A stretch of 64,000 bases of DNA from Phytophthora sp. 'mugwort' (GCA_033558025.1 JAUCEF010000008.1:2604001-2668000); one strand, 5' to 3'; positions 20,893 to 32,076 are shown, counted from the stretch's first letter. Notes: a model not told the origin generated them from the sequence alone. Numbers and translations: made by a program.

Positions 20893-21025
20893 ATGACTGT
20901 CCAAGTGGTGCTTTGAATGCGTCGGGGGAAGGATGGTGATCATTCGATTGGATCACGACTAGAAGGACAGCAGTTTGCTCAAGCGGCAACCTCGGATCGG
21001 TATATTTTACACGCTCGTATTCGTC
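20893..21025 (+). pseudogene. Small hydrophobic-tail protein B2, 5' fragment, cut by the Maverick
   Basis: Begins ATGACTGTCCAAGTGGTG, as in B3, but meets TGA after seven codons and has a further TAG, so it was probably decayed before the insertion. Similarity to B3 runs without a gap up to TTCGTC (21020-21025), where the Maverick starts. It resumes at 38259. Confidence 0.75.
21020..21025 (+). repeat. Target-site duplication, left copy (TTCGTC)
   Basis: Six bases directly before the left terminal repeat. The identical hexamer follows the right terminal repeat at 38259-38264. Removing the element and one copy restores an uninterrupted B-gene alignment. Confidence 0.93.
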
Positions 21026-21205
21026 AGTAGTAATACCTAGCACATTACGCCGGCAGTTTTTTTTCTTAGCATATTCTTACAAGGAGAATAGGTTTAATCG
21101 TTTTCTAGTCCCAGCTGGTGTTTCTAACCAGACAACCAATCCATAACCTCAGAGCGCAAGGAGTCACTTAAATCATACTAACCGTGTCTGAGATATGTTA
21201 AAGCT
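21026..21205 (+). repeat. Maverick left terminal inverted repeat
   Basis: Matches the reverse complement of 38081-38258 over about 180 bases with scattered mismatches and small indels. Shared landmarks are AGCACATTACGCCGGCAG, CAAGGAGAATAGGTTTAATC and CAGCTGGTGTTTCTAACCA. Similarity fades past about 21205. Confidence 0.93.
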
Positions 21206-21296
21206 CCCTCAGCACAGTACCATTCACCTCCCTAATTAATTATTTTTTAAAACAAAAAGTAAGAGGCTATGTATATAGATACACCCAACTGATAAC

Positions 21297-21599
21297 ATGT
21301 CGAGCAAATTAACTTTTGGAAAATACAAGGTCATCCAGATCGAAGAAGTATATTCTTCTGATCCTGGTTATTGTCGATGGGTATTCAATCAACCCACTTT
21401 AAATATTGGGGAGGAGATCAAAAAATTCTTACACTCCAAATTCCTAACTGATGATAATTCATATATGATGATGTGGGGAAAATATCGCGGTAAGTCTCTC
21501 AAGCATATCAGTCGAATTGATCCCAATTACATTGATTGGCTTCGTAAGAGTCAATTTGTAATTGACAAATGCCCTGAGCTTTTAGCAGAATTGAACTAA
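21297..21599 (+). CDS. Small protein with two DUF3820-like (FGKYKG) modules
   Basis: 100 residues from ATG 21297, intact. It contains two copies of a short module: LTFGKYKVIQIEEV followed by DPGYCRWVFNQP, and MMWGKYRGKSLKHI followed by DPNYIDWLRKSQ. The pattern (FGKYKG, then D..YCRWL) is that of DUF3820 and the C-terminal domain of some exonuclease-X-like proteins, a small nucleic-acid-associated fold. It is the first gene inside the left repeat and one of the few unbroken ones in the element. No catalytic exonuclease domain accompanies it, so an accessory DNA-replication or DNA-binding role is only inferred. Confidence 0.72.
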   Translation: MSSKLTFGKYKVIQIEEVYSSDPGYCRWVFNQPTLNIGEEIKKFLHSKFLTDDNSYMMMWGKYRGKSLKHISRIDPNYIDWLRKSQFVIDKCPELLAELN

Positions 21600-21617
21600 G
21601 ATATTAATTTTTTCTTC

Positions 21618-23334
21618 TTAAGCTGTAGTATAGTCTAATACCTCCCCAGTTAGTCTATCGAAGGTTAGTTCTTGTTCGGACACAACCAATACTAACATAT
21701 TGGTGCCCTGGCATCCAGCATTCACACCTTGGATCTGAACCGCTTGGGGGATATCACGCTCTGTTAGACGACTAACGTCAGCAATGAGAACACGGTTAGT
21801 TAGAGACCACATCTGATAGTCAAGAAGACCATTAACCAGCTTAGGGTGAGATCACCATTGATCGATGCGATTTTAGCTACCTCATTAGTGAAGTGGTGGA
21901 AATCGTAGTCATGGCTGATGTCGAAGGTCTGCTGGGAACCAATACGAACATTAAAGTTTCTAATACTGGGAACTGGGGTGGAGAGTCCAAAGAGCTGAAG
22001 CGTAAGGGCTTTGGAACTCCTGACTGCTGCTGAGGCAAACTACCGGCCTGATCGGCAAAAGGCATTAAGATTACATACTTTGCATTCTTAATAGAAGCTG
22101 ATAACTGGAGATCGAATGCATTGAGTTGAGTCGATTGCTTACCAGTGCCAGCGCGCTGGTAGAACTACTGGGCATAGCAATCATTAAACCGAACCTTCTT
22201 GACTGACTTTGAGATGATCGCTTGGGGGTTCTCAAGATGCACAAACGGAACGTAAAGACGCGAAGTGGTAAAAGGTACGTAATTACCATCAACAGTAGGC
22301 TCGAGCGCATTAACAACATAACCCCAAGCAATACTGAACCCGGCAGAAGCAGCAAGGACTTCAGCCATCGGATTCCCAGTAAACGAAGCAGAAACCATGC
22401 TTGGACAGGTATTACCAGAGGCAAGAGTAGTGCTGGTTAGAGACATACCCTTAGAAGCATCCACGGCAATAGTAGAGGTACCCTGCTTGACTCGGAAGCG
22501 GAGGCGGATTTGAGGGTTCGCCATGAGATCTAACTCCTTATGGATAGGGTGAAGATCAGTTAGCTTTACCTTTAGCATGTAGTTCCACGTCCCCATAATT
22601 CCATTAGCCGTTGCGACGCCAGCTGCAAAGGCACCACGCGCCAGTTTTTTTATTTGAGATTGTGGTAGAAGCTGCAGCAGCACCAAGTGAAGGCCACGAC
22701 GTGGAGAAATCAGATCCAGCGTTAGGAGGGTTCGACAACAGACGCTTTACAAGACCATCGTTAGCGATGGAGGCTCCTCCCGAGGGACCAGTCGTAGCGA
22801 ACGAAGATGATAAGGCAGTAGTGTTTGTGTATCCATCTCCAGGTGTCGAGCTTGTAGCTGAGCTGTACAAAGCCGACTGAGCAGCATCCGGATAAAGAAT
22901 GATTCAGCTACGTGCTTCATAACGTACTGAGGGCTGTAGCTTGTCTGAGCGCAGACATTGTTCCAAAACAGCTTGTAATTAGCCATCGAGACAATGGTCT
23001 TACAATTGAGTTCTAGATACATGCTATTGATGACATTCCAGTTGCCACACTTCAAAGTAGCATAGAAGCGATTGGCAGCAGTGGTCTGAGCAGTAGCACC
23101 ATTTTTAATCGATACCTTGTATGGGAGCATGATGTATGCACCGCTAAGACATGCAAATCCTTCAGAGCCGTTTAGCTGAGCTGTAGCATCGATATTGATA
23201 ACGCCATTCTGATACGAGCCTTGATTCAGATCGACCACAAAAGGTACGCGCTTGCCAGAAGATACCTTGAACTCCGGATCGCTTTGCAGCGAGCTCTGGT
23301 ACAAATACTGATCGGATAGTTGAGTTTCGCTCAT
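21618..23334 (-). pseudogene. Maverick major capsid protein (double jelly-roll type), frameshifted
   Basis: Translation starts at ATG 23334 and similarity continues through at least four frame changes (near 22900, 22670, 22160 and between 22060 and 21810) to a stop at 21618, about 570 codons. That length is usual for Polinton capsid proteins. Recognisable stretches include a start-proximal segment ending GKRVPFVVDLNQGSYQNGVI and an internal FRVKQGTSTIAVDASKG. The assignment rests on length, position opposite the protease and beside penton and ATPase genes, and resemblance to Polinton capsid proteins, not on a fold prediction. It is divergent from the protease gene with only 12 bp between the start codons, so they must share a promoter region. 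Confidence 0.75.
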
Positions 23335-23346
23335 TGTTGAATCTAT

Positions 23347-23780
23347 ATGGTTTCTAATATACTTTCGTCGAAATTAAATATTACGAGCGGTCTCATTAAA
23401 CCAATCACCAGCGGCCACGATCTTATCGAGCTTGCAGATCGAATTGGAGTACATCTGGACGGAATATTTGAATCAAATGAAATATTGAAACCGATTTCGA
23501 AGAAAGGGACCTATTTGATACTCTTGAGGCCTCCTAACCTTGATATAGGGCATTGGACCTGTATTGATAATAGTGAGTACTTTGCTAGTATGGGCGAAGC
23601 TGCTCCTACTAAGTATGGAAATATAATCCTAAGCAATTTCAAGGCACTTACGGAGACTACTGCGGTATTTGGTGTATGCTCTGGTTGTATTGCAAACAAA
23701 ACAATAAGATTGGACTGCTACATCGATTCAAGGATCTGAATATAACCATTCTTGATAAAAAATCAGGGTTTCTCTCATGA
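23347..23780 (+). pseudogene. Adenain-like (Ulp1-type) maturation cysteine protease, frameshifted
   Basis: About 144 codons. The catalytic His lies in GHWTCID; the catalytic Cys lies in YGDYCGIWC, in another frame reached by one frameshift near 23640. The spacing of His and Cys (about 50 residues) fits the adenovirus-type protease of Polintons and virophages, which trims virion proteins. The residues after the His (SEYFASMG) stand where the family usually has an acidic residue and YFDS-type motif, suggesting further decay. It begins 12 bp from the capsid gene start on the opposite strand. Confidence 0.75.
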
Positions 23781-23789
23781 AATATAATC

Positions 23790-24535
23790 ATGACACTTAA
23801 AGAATTATCAGTTTCAGCGTCGGTTCCAGAAACAAAGCTCAAGCGAGCGAAGACCGGTACTCTATCCTTGACTAAAGATGAGTTGAGTGGCTCTTGATGT
23901 TGTGCTTCATCTTCATCCTGAATCGTATGCTAAAGCTCTTCGAGCTCAAAAATCTGGTAAAAGAACGCGTTTAGCTATCACACACAAGGCGATCGGCTAT
24001 CCATTTAAGCACATGCAGGGAGGAGGCATGCACGGGGCAAGCATATGGAGTAAGATTTGGGGAGGAATCAAATCCACTTTCAATTTGGTAAAGACTCAGG
24101 GATACTGTCTCGTGTTGCTGATGCAGCTGTTCTCGCTCTTGCAACCGCACTCGGAGCTCAACAGGGTGCTTTATTCAAGCGCGAGCTGCTATCCGCTCTA
24201 TGACTGGTATCGGTGTTTATGATAGCGACAGCGATACTAATGATCTTGGAGGACGTCTGACGATGGCTGATGTTTAGAAAGGAGCCAAACGTGCTCTCGC
24301 TTACATGAAGCGTAAGGGGATTCTTACAGACGCTGTCGATGCTGGAGAAAAATTTCTCTTGAGCAAAACTACCAAACCAGAACACGGTGATTTGATCAAA
24401 TCGCTTCGGGGTGAGGCTCGACGTCGCTATGGAGTAGGCATTGTCAAGCCAAAGTCTAAGAGATCCCAGGAGGCGAAGGATCACATGGCGAAGATACGCG
24501 CTATGAAGAAGTCTGGGGGATCCTTTAGAATGTGA
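23790..24535 (+). pseudogene. Small basic virion-type protein (adenovirus pX/pVI-like context), frameshifted
   Basis: About 245 codons from ATG 23790 with at least two frameshifts and one internal stop (near 23895, 24090 and 24278). The middle holds a glycine-rich, amphipathic segment (GGGMHGASIWSKIWGGIKS) resembling the membrane-active or core peptides of Polinton/adenovirus minor virion proteins. The C-terminus is very basic (RRYGVGIVKPKSKRS). It directly follows the protease on the same strand, a frequent position for a protease substrate. A specific family cannot be proven by eye. Confidence 0.5.
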
Positions 24536-24701
24536 TTCAGTAGAGAAAAAAAAAGCTAAATGAAGAAGATTATTTTTTTGGTCGAAACAAGAGCATGGTC
24601 GAAACTGAAGTATCGCGGAATTTAATTTTCTGATCGTTTTGGTTATAGATGCTGATAGTAATTGCTGGTCGCGAACCATTATGACAATTCGTCCACGCAT
24701 A

Positions 24702-25435
24702 TTATGATGGCTTATAGTTGATCAGCTGACCAATACCAGCATCACCTCTATCAAAGGCACTAAGGATATCGCCAGAAGCAACATACTCGTTTTTGATTAG
24801 ATCACAGCGAACAATGTATGAACTGGTTGGGTGGATCTGTGGGATGATATTGGATAGTTGAGCGCTTGCAACTGTCGCTGAGGTAGCCGGATATGTAGCT
24901 ACAGTAAGACCAAGTACCGAACCAAATGCGGCATTATTGATGATCAAACGCGGAACGCGAGTGGTAGTAGGTAATCCAGTACCACCAGCCGAGAATAGTC
25001 CAGTTGCAGGTCTCGTGTATCCAGCTGGAAGGCTCGAAGAGTAGGAGGGAAATCGATCTGAGCTGCGTAATAGAAACTGTTCTCAGTTAGTTTGATATAA
25101 AATACGTTGTTTCCAGATCCGTCAATTAGATAGGCCCCTGTATTAACAAGAGCTGTCTGGATACTTCTGTTGATATCATCATAGCTGTATTATCCATCTG
25201 GTAGTGTAATACTGATTGTAGAAGCGGTTGCAGCCGTCGAAACCTCGACTTGAAAGGTTGTGTTCTGGAATTGAATAGAATCAATGTTGTACTCGCTGTT
25301 GAATAGACTGATTGATTGAATCGCGCAAACAACATCGCGGAATTCAGCTGCAGATCCCGAAAACTGATATTTCCATGAAGCGTTGTATCCATCTGCTACG
25401 AGGTTGGTGCTATCGATCTTCAAGAAGCTCGCCAT
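24702..25435 (-). pseudogene. Maverick minor capsid (penton-like) protein, frameshifted
   Basis: About 244 codons from ATG 25435 (MASFLKIDSTNL) to the stop at 24702, with frame changes near 25200 and between 25060 and 24950. The N-terminal and C-terminal stretches (for example SSYIVRCDLIKNEYV) resemble the single jelly-roll penton proteins found beside the major capsid gene in Polintons and virophages. The position between the basic virion protein and the packaging ATPase supports the call. The ATPase start lies upstream on the same strand, so the two were probably co-expressed. Confidence 0.65.
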
Positions 25436-25473
25436 GATGAAGTATATGAGTATCAACAAAATTTAGATTATTT

Positions 25474-26162
25474 TTATTCACAATCTTCAGTCTTGATTGG
25501 CATATCGAAGTTGTATCTGATTTCCACCTTAACACAATCGATGAGCAACATCTGGCCTTTTCTTTCAGTTGCCTTATTGTAGTAATAGACTACTAAGCGA
25601 TCATCTACACCCTTGATATTAAAATCTTTGACAATCATCTGCACATCCCGCTTTGAATTAGCCTTTAGGATTGCTACATACTCGGAGTTTAAGTGTATCA
25701 TCTTATCGGTTGCAAAGTAGCTGTGGCTTAGAAATATAGTTGATAACTTGAAATGACGTCCGCGAGTAATAAATAATGGGAAAATAATTCTTCTGGAGTA
25801 CTTGTCGTTGCTGTAGTCGTCTATGATAATAAGCTCAGGTTTGTTAGAGCCCATGGGTGTATGACGCACTTGATCAACTTGCGGGGGTGTATCTGGATCA
25901 GCGAAAGTAATGAAATCTTCCAGCTTGTCGCGAAGGTACTCGTATAGTTCTTGGTGGGGATTGCGAACAATAATCGTTAAATGTACGAAAACGTGGGTAG
26001 AATGCTTGAGGATGAACATATATAAATTGTTCTTTCCACTGAGTGAGGGTCCAAGGCCAACCATTCTATATAGCGTTTTAATGTCAAGCGCAGTAATACC
26101 ACCCGTACCGGCAGACTTGAACTTTTTCGGCAGCGAAGCGCCATAGTTTTAATAGCGCTCAT
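25474..26162 (-). pseudogene. FtsK/HerA-type DNA packaging ATPase, frameshifted near start
   Basis: About 229 codons. Walker A is GPSLSGKNNL, with Asn in place of the usual Ser/Thr after Lys; Walker B is ELIIIDDYSND. A downstream FITRGRHFKLSTIFLSHSY fits the arginine/sensor region of A32-like packaging ATPases (the family normally has Q at the end of the strand, here S). One frameshift near 26120 separates the first codons from the main frame. The enzyme would pump DNA into capsids. It ends 38 bp upstream of the penton start and is divergent from the fibre gene across 49 bp. Confidence 0.8.
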
Positions 26163-26211
26163 GGTCGTGTCTTTTAATCACTGGATCTGTATAGATTGAG
26201 ACAAAACAAAC

Positions 26212-29200
26212 ATGAGTTCTGGTTTCGCGTATCCTCAGCCAATATTCATATCACCGATCTACAATCCTGAATTATATCTGTCGTTAGACGCCAGTGGTTA
26301 TCTAACATACGACTATGCACAGACTCTATACATTCGCAAGAATGATAATCGACTAACATACATCACCGGTATTACACCTGGAACAGCAACACAAGGAATA
26401 TCTCTTGTTCCAGGTACTAACAATGATATCATCGGCATTGGAGCACTATCTTGCACTAACCTGATTATGATGGATCCGCCGTCTCGTCTGCTCCTGATTA
26501 CGTAATGAGCATAACTCCAGGTACATCCGCTAATTAAAACGTATTGGTACTTGACAACGCAGGCACTATTGCTACTATCAGCTCGCTCACTCTACCAACA
26601 TTTCGGGAGCATTAAAACAGCAGATCAGCCATCAATTACTTCTGTGGGTACTCTCTCATCGCTGACGCTGGCTACAGCTGGAACAGGCTTGCAGATACCA
26701 TCGTTTAAGTTTTGGGATGGCGTATCGGCCTCACCACATTTAACCAGACGTACTACCTCAGCATAACAGAGGGCGGTGCTACTGGTTCTAAGGCAATCGT
26801 TCTCAATTCAACGAAAGACTTTTCAGGTGTTAATTCATTCTCAGCTGCTACCATCAATGGTACCACGAAGACTTCTGACACGATTGGCGACTTCGGATCG
26901 CTTCAAATAGGTTCTATGACAGTGATATCATCAAGTCGCAATATTTCAAATATTGGTACGATATCTGCTACATCGCTTTCAGGTACTCTCCAGACTGCCT
27001 CCCAGCCAAATATAACGAGTGTTGGTACGCTAGCTTCTCTAAGCATTTCTGGCAACATCATTTCGAGTGGGTTGCTCAATGGATTCTTGGGGTACGGCAA
27101 CCAACCTTACATAACGACGGTAGGTAGTCTGACAGAGCTTGGTATAAACAGTACTCCAACGACTTACTATTTTCAAATCGAAGGTAGCGGGCTTGATTAC
27201 CTCGATGGCTCATACCAGGATGTGTCGATTCGTCGGATCAAACATAACGCCATGCGAGCTTCAAATAGAGGTATTTAATGGATCTGCTGGAACTTCTACA
27301 AACGCATCATGGATCGGTAATATTTCGGCACCTGAGACGAGGCGTTTCTGGATTTTTTTAATGTGACACTGTGTCGTCATACCAGTGATTTCAAGTCCTA
27401 ATAATAAAGGTGATTGGCTAATTCAAGATTTGGCCTGGCTGTACCCATGTGACATGGGAGTTGACTGTGAACTGTGGAAGGAATCCTCACCTGAATGCAG
27501 ATGGGCCCAACTGGCTGGAAATGCGCATCCTGGGGATGCATACCCAGGATTGCAAATAAAATATCCTGTCCAGCCCCTGGACTTTCCCTTACGATGAGTG
27601 CCTAATAAGTGGCGGAAAGTGCCTCTGGAGAACGTATCCCAGAGTGCACCTCATCTTGCTGTAAATCAGAGTGGATAATAGGATTATCACCCAAGATTCA
27701 CATGCAGAGAAATCTCCAAAAGTCATATGCTGGAGGCTAACAAGTCAAGAACAAACCCACAAGGAGAAGTAACTCCAGTACAGTGACACACGATGAACTG
27801 TGTAACGAATACTCGCCGGCATCCCTGAGTTCGAGGATCACGATCTTCAGAACCCTGGATGTCAGAAAGTCTGGATGTTACAAGTCTGAATATCAAGTTG
27901 AATTCAGATTCCTGAAGGACGAAGTCAGGACACATTGAAGTTATCACGTCATCAAGATTAAGCACAACGCAGTTAAAGAAACGCGGCCCAAGTCCGACTT
28001 GAACTACAGTCAGAAATCTAGAAGGAATGTTAAGTCAGCCTTCAAAAAGATCGCTGCCAGTGTACCCATGGTATACAAAGATCAAGATGTTTACACCCAA
28101 GAGTATAGTCAAGCCAAGATAAAGAAGAATCAGAAGAGAGAGAGAAGAGATAGAAGACAGCAAACCTTTAACTAACAACAGAGTTCGTTTTACCCCATAC
28201 TGCGCAAGTGCCTTCAGTGTCTCTGAGGCTAGAATCTGACCAAGGTCCCGCGAGAATCCGACGTGCCTTTGTGAGAGGCTCCCAGAAGATCCCGAGAGTG
28301 CGAACGTGATATAACAGGGGGACACGGCGGTATTAAGACACCGTTTGTGACAACTCCAACACCCCAACTCCCATTTAGGTGGCGACCAGAGATAGTCTTC
28401 GACTTCCTGGGTTGACCCATCTATTTCCTATTCCTATTTAGACAGCTAGTTCGCTAGTGATAGTCTATTTCATATTAACTGGTATTCTGGGTGGCTGAGT
28501 AGCAGTTGTCCCCAGAATTGATATTCTAACTGCTGTGTGAATCGACTGACAAGGTAATTAATAGTTTCTCTCTTAATTGAGAGTGGTGCGCTGTGTGTGA
28601 ACGAGTTTTTAGGGTGGACTAGCGCCCTGGATAGCACACTCGAGTAGTCTAGTGTTGCGACCCACCGTTCATGGGTCCCTAAGAATAAGGACGGCTGTGT
28701 ATTTGTATATAACTCTGTATATTGTTGGTTTATCGGACTAGGGGTACGCTATAGGGGTATAGTGTAATTCTGAGTTCAATATTTGAGGGTGTGTGACTCA
28801 GAGTACAAGTTATTTTTTTTCTGGGTTACTGACTTCTGATTTCTTTTGCCTCCTGTCGTGGGAGAGTACATCCTGCTGTGGACGTATACTCTGCATAACT
28901 TTCGAGGCCAGATTTTGGTGAAGTGCCGTTCCGTCGAAGACAAACGTGCCAATAGGGATTCCACAAGAAACTCACGCCACCAAGAAACTTTGAGTTACTT
29001 TGCGGTACTCAGGGTCATATTGGTATTCAGTTTATCTGAAGTACGCTATACACCTCTGGGCGATAAAGGTTTCATCGGCCTCGCCACAGCTGGTGCTGGT
29101 GCGCGTGCCCGGATTCGGCACAGGTAATACTACTCAAATGATTTTGACTGCCGGGGGCCGAGTCGGGATCGGTAGACTGAGGACTGACTCATCGTGACCG

Positions 29201-29620
29201 AGAGCGCTCTAGATCCTATAGGCTATAGCGTTAGTGCTGTGTTCGGAGGCTACATAGCTTGCATTTCAATGGCTATGACATCAGACAGACGCCTTAAGAA
29301 GAATATTCAGATCGCACCTCTTGATCGTATCAAACGACTATATGATAGCGTTGATGTCTGCCTATACGATTGGATTGAATCGGAGAATCGTCCGGGTCAG
29401 GAGGTCGGAGTCTTAGCCCAATATCTCGTCTCCGCACATTTACTGATTTGATGTCCGTTTTCTATAGAGATGATATCGAAGAGGGACCCGACCCATCGCT
29501 TGAGCCAGCAAAAAGCAACTCAACGTTGATTATAGTCGTATAGCTGCATACAATATGAAGATGATTCAGTACTTAATTAAGGAGATTGAGGATCTGCGAG
29601 CGATTATAAGACAAGCTTAG
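26212..29620 (+). pseudogene. Fibre/tail-like protein with C-terminal S74 intramolecular chaperone, interrupted
   Basis: Starts at ATG 26212. The body has Ser/Thr/Gly-rich repeats of the type SLSGTLQTASQPNITSVGTL, at least three copies between 26600 and 27120, typical of beta-structured trimeric fibre shafts. The C-terminal part (29270-29440) contains MTSDRRLKKNIQIAPLD and GQEVGVLAQ, the signature of Peptidase_S74 self-cleaving chaperones, with the Ser and Lys expected for autocleavage. A coiled-coil end (YLIKEIEDLRAIIRQ) stops at 29620. The frame is broken several times, and a block of about 1.5 kb (27.38-28.85 kb) with no fibre similarity splits it. In phages and giant-virus relatives this module sits on host-contact fibres; that role is inferred here. 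Confidence 0.75.
27385..28850. other. Unidentified insertion inside the fibre gene
   Basis: About 1.5 kb without fibre similarity or any long reading frame. Fibre-like sequence stops around 27380 and resumes by about 28990. The right part (28420-28840) looks like a long terminal repeat or untranslated region and ends in a T-run (28813-28820). No clear terminal repeats or target duplication could be fixed by eye, so the class is unknown. Confidence 0.45.
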
Positions 29621-30109
29621 GCTCTTTGACAATGGTAAGAACCGAAGCGATCCATACTAGCAAATGTACCGCTGAACAACTTCTTTGGAACTCATATAAT
29701 CATGGGTTGCGGACCGAGTAAAGACCTCAGAACAAATTTGATACCGATGAACCAAGTCAAATCATTGGCTCGACTTTATTGAAAGCGGATCAAATCATAG
29801 TTTTAGGTAATGGCAGGGCGTAGGCCGCCCGGGAGGGACTCCGTCCGCTCCATAGCGTGTTTCTCCCTACACAGAGTTCTGGTGGTGAATCTGCAATACT
29901 TACGATTAGTATTAGTGATAAAACTTAACGTATATCGTGGATATCGAAATAAACTTATGAGAAATGGAATAAGTTAGATGGCAAACGTTTTTACAGTTTT
30001 TTTTCTTTGGTTGGTAAGCCCATACTCCGCCACCTTGAGTCTGAGTCGATGCATCCACCTTCTTGTTAGTTCTGTTTAAATCAGTTGCCCACACAGCTGC
30101 CTGTGTCTT
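29621..30109. other. Maverick intergenic stretch
   Basis: Short open stretches only. It holds a GC-rich motif at 29824-29853 also found at 32863-32892. On the minus strand, 29912-30094 could be a frameshifted continuation of the small gene at 30110-30232 (ASTQTQGGGVWAYQPKKKN). Nothing else is supported. Confidence 0.4.
29824..29853 (+). repeat. GC-rich 30-bp motif, copy 1
   Basis: Contains CGCCCGGGAGGG followed by CCGCTCCAT. A similar 30-mer lies at 32863-32892 in the same orientation. Both stand out from AT-rich surroundings in non-coding gaps, and both are preceded by a TTGGCTCGA within about 60 bases. Confidence 0.7.
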
Positions 30110-30232
30110 TTAAGGTCGATCGTTGATGATTAGGCTCTTCGTGATAGCTTCAAGGTCAGCAACATTGAGGTCAGCGTAATCACCATAGCTGTCACCAGAA
30201 CTTGAAATAATGCGCGGATTGAAGACGAACAT
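30110..30232 (-). CDS. Short Maverick ORF, unknown
   Basis: 40 residues from ATG 30232, beginning MFVFNPRII and acidic in the middle (GDSYGDYADLNVADLEA). It starts 10 bp after the end of the upstream gene on the same strand, consistent with compact viral-type packing. It may have been longer: a polar segment continues in another frame downstream. No known family. Confidence 0.35.
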   Translation of the reverse strand: MFVFNPRIISSSGDSYGDYADLNVADLEAITKSLIINDRP

Positions 30233-30241
30233 TATCTCTGA

Positions 30242-30751
30242 CTATAGTAGGCGAGTGATAATATCTCTAAACTCGTTATCATTGATATGTTGATTGCTGT
30301 ACATATCTACATTGAGAGACTTTAGCTGCTTTATGATGCTTGGAGCATCATTGCCTAATTCAAGCTCTCCTTTTAGCTTATCATACTCGGCTCTTAGAGT
30401 CTGAAGCGGGTCCTCGAGCTTATCGTGCAAATTATACTGGAGATGGGTGATGGCAAGGATCGCCTTGAACATTTTTTTGTCCTCGATGCTGAGCTTATCG
30501 TAAGCAGCTTGGTCAATGTTTTGTTTATATACAGTAGTTCTGATCATGATTTGAAGGCTATCACTAATCTGGCGTTTAGGACCGCATTTCCGACGGTTAG
30601 GCTGAACAACTACGAGTGTTTTGGCATCCAGATCTGGCAAACGAATGTACTTGCTACCAAGCTGGCGATACACATACGCACTAGGTGTTGCTAACCCCTG
30701 AATTTCATTCAAGTTGTAGGTTCTGCCGCGTCTGACTACCCCATCCAACAT
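30242..30751 (-). CDS. Conserved-looking Maverick protein of unknown function (C-terminal part)
   Basis: 169 residues, unbroken. It contains ATPSAYVYRQLGSKYIRLPD, a Lys/Arg-rich segment (NRRKCGPKRQ) and a long charged helical C-terminal half (DKLEDPLQTLRAEYDKLKG). Upstream (30755-31010), minus-strand sequence in another frame encodes an Ala/Lys/Ser-rich helical segment (for example GEAQKRYEAAKEAVKG), so the original gene was probably about 260 codons and lost its N-terminus to a frameshift. I do not recognise the family. An intact 510-bp frame among decayed neighbours suggests it was real. Function unknown. Confidence 0.5.
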   Translation of the reverse strand: MLDGVVRRGRTYNLNEIQGLATPSAYVYRQLGSKYIRLPDLDAKTLVVVQPNRRKCGPKRQISDSLQIMIRTTVYKQNIDQAAYDKLSIEDKKMFKAILAITHLQYNLHDKLEDPLQTLRAEYDKLKGELELGNDAPSIIKQLKSLNVDMYSNQHINDNEFRDIITRLL

Positions 30752-31340
30752 ACTACACCAGCGCCTCTTAGACCACGATCCTCTAATTTAGGGCGAGCGT
30801 CAGAATATCGCTTAGCTTTAGAATTATATACAGACTTCGTAGCTTTATGTGCCGATTGTGTAGCTTTTAAAGCTGATCTTAATGATTTTGAGTTTGACCC
30901 TTTCACAGCTTCCTTAGCTGCTTCATATCGCTTCTGAGCCTCGCCATATGCTTGAAAAGCTGTCTCAGCACCATCATGAATCTTTGCAGGACTTCGTTGT
31001 GATCACATGGCGCCTCACTTTGTTTTTTCATATCAGATGCATTGCTGAAAATGACATCTCGAATAATCTGATATTAGCATTTACATTCTCTACCATTTTC
31101 AGCTCATCTTTTTTGTAGCTGGGGCTTCAACATTGCTCGCAGTCTCTTGTGCAACTTCCAACTCACTAAGTAGAAATAGAAATCCATCCATCGAATATTT
31201 TGTTTTAGTAAATCAGTCAATGCCTTTCCAGAAACAACCTTATGCTCCGAGTGTCTTAGTTTTAAAAATTGATTCTCACCTGGAGAACCGAAATAGTACG
31301 TATCGTGAGCTCTGAAACCGTCTTTGTAATTTACAATAGG

Positions 31341-32076
31341 TCAGAGACGGAGTGGGATTTGAATCCCGTCATCGAAGAGGCGCTTGTAGTACTCGGACAA
31401 ATTAATTTTAGCCTCACTGTCTGGGATTGACATCGTATGATCCCTGTCTTCATCTAATCCAGTTTTGATACCATGACGTGCTTCTCGATCATCATCATCA
31501 ATAGTTGCCTCATATGATTTAATAGACCTCTCGGCATCACTTGCTCCTACGACTGAGATATCTAACCCTCTGCTCTTTATCATTGCTAATAATGCTCTTA
31601 GAGGCGATTGCCAATCAACCTCGTTAATTAGTGATTTATGCTTCAGGTTTTACTCTCTCCCATGAACATCGATAGAGCCTATTCTAACTCAAACATATTG
31701 TTTCAAGCCGCTCTCATCAGATTTGAACTTCTGCTTGAAGATCGGAGTGATGCTTTTTTTGTTCAATCCATTATATTCCAGCAATCCTGATTCTTTACTA
31801 CAATCCAAAGCATTTTTAATCGACTTAGCTCGTTGTCGGATGTTGTTAATGTAAACTTTCGACTAAATCGGATATCAGGAAGTCCCCGATCCTTAAGAAC
31901 AACATCGAGATCCTCTAAATCATCGCCTGCTCGCTTCTTATTTTCCAAACGTGTGAGTGTTCGCGCTCGATTTCTTTACCACGCATGGATCCAGCTTCAT
32001 CGATTGAGTTGCTTTCACCATCGTACATCTCTCTTCTGAATTTTGCTTCTGTAGCTACCCAATCAATTTGACTCAT
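31341..32076 (-). pseudogene. Maverick hypothetical protein, charged, frameshifted
   Basis: A start at ATG 32076 (MSQIDWVATEAKFRREMYDG) overlaps the end of the next gene upstream on the strand. The frame shifts near 31940, continues as LDVVLKDRGLPDIRFSRKFT, and may continue in a third frame to 31341 (DDDDREARHGIKTGLDED). The protein would be highly charged. I recognise no family; the joining of the last segment is uncertain. Confidence 0.4.
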
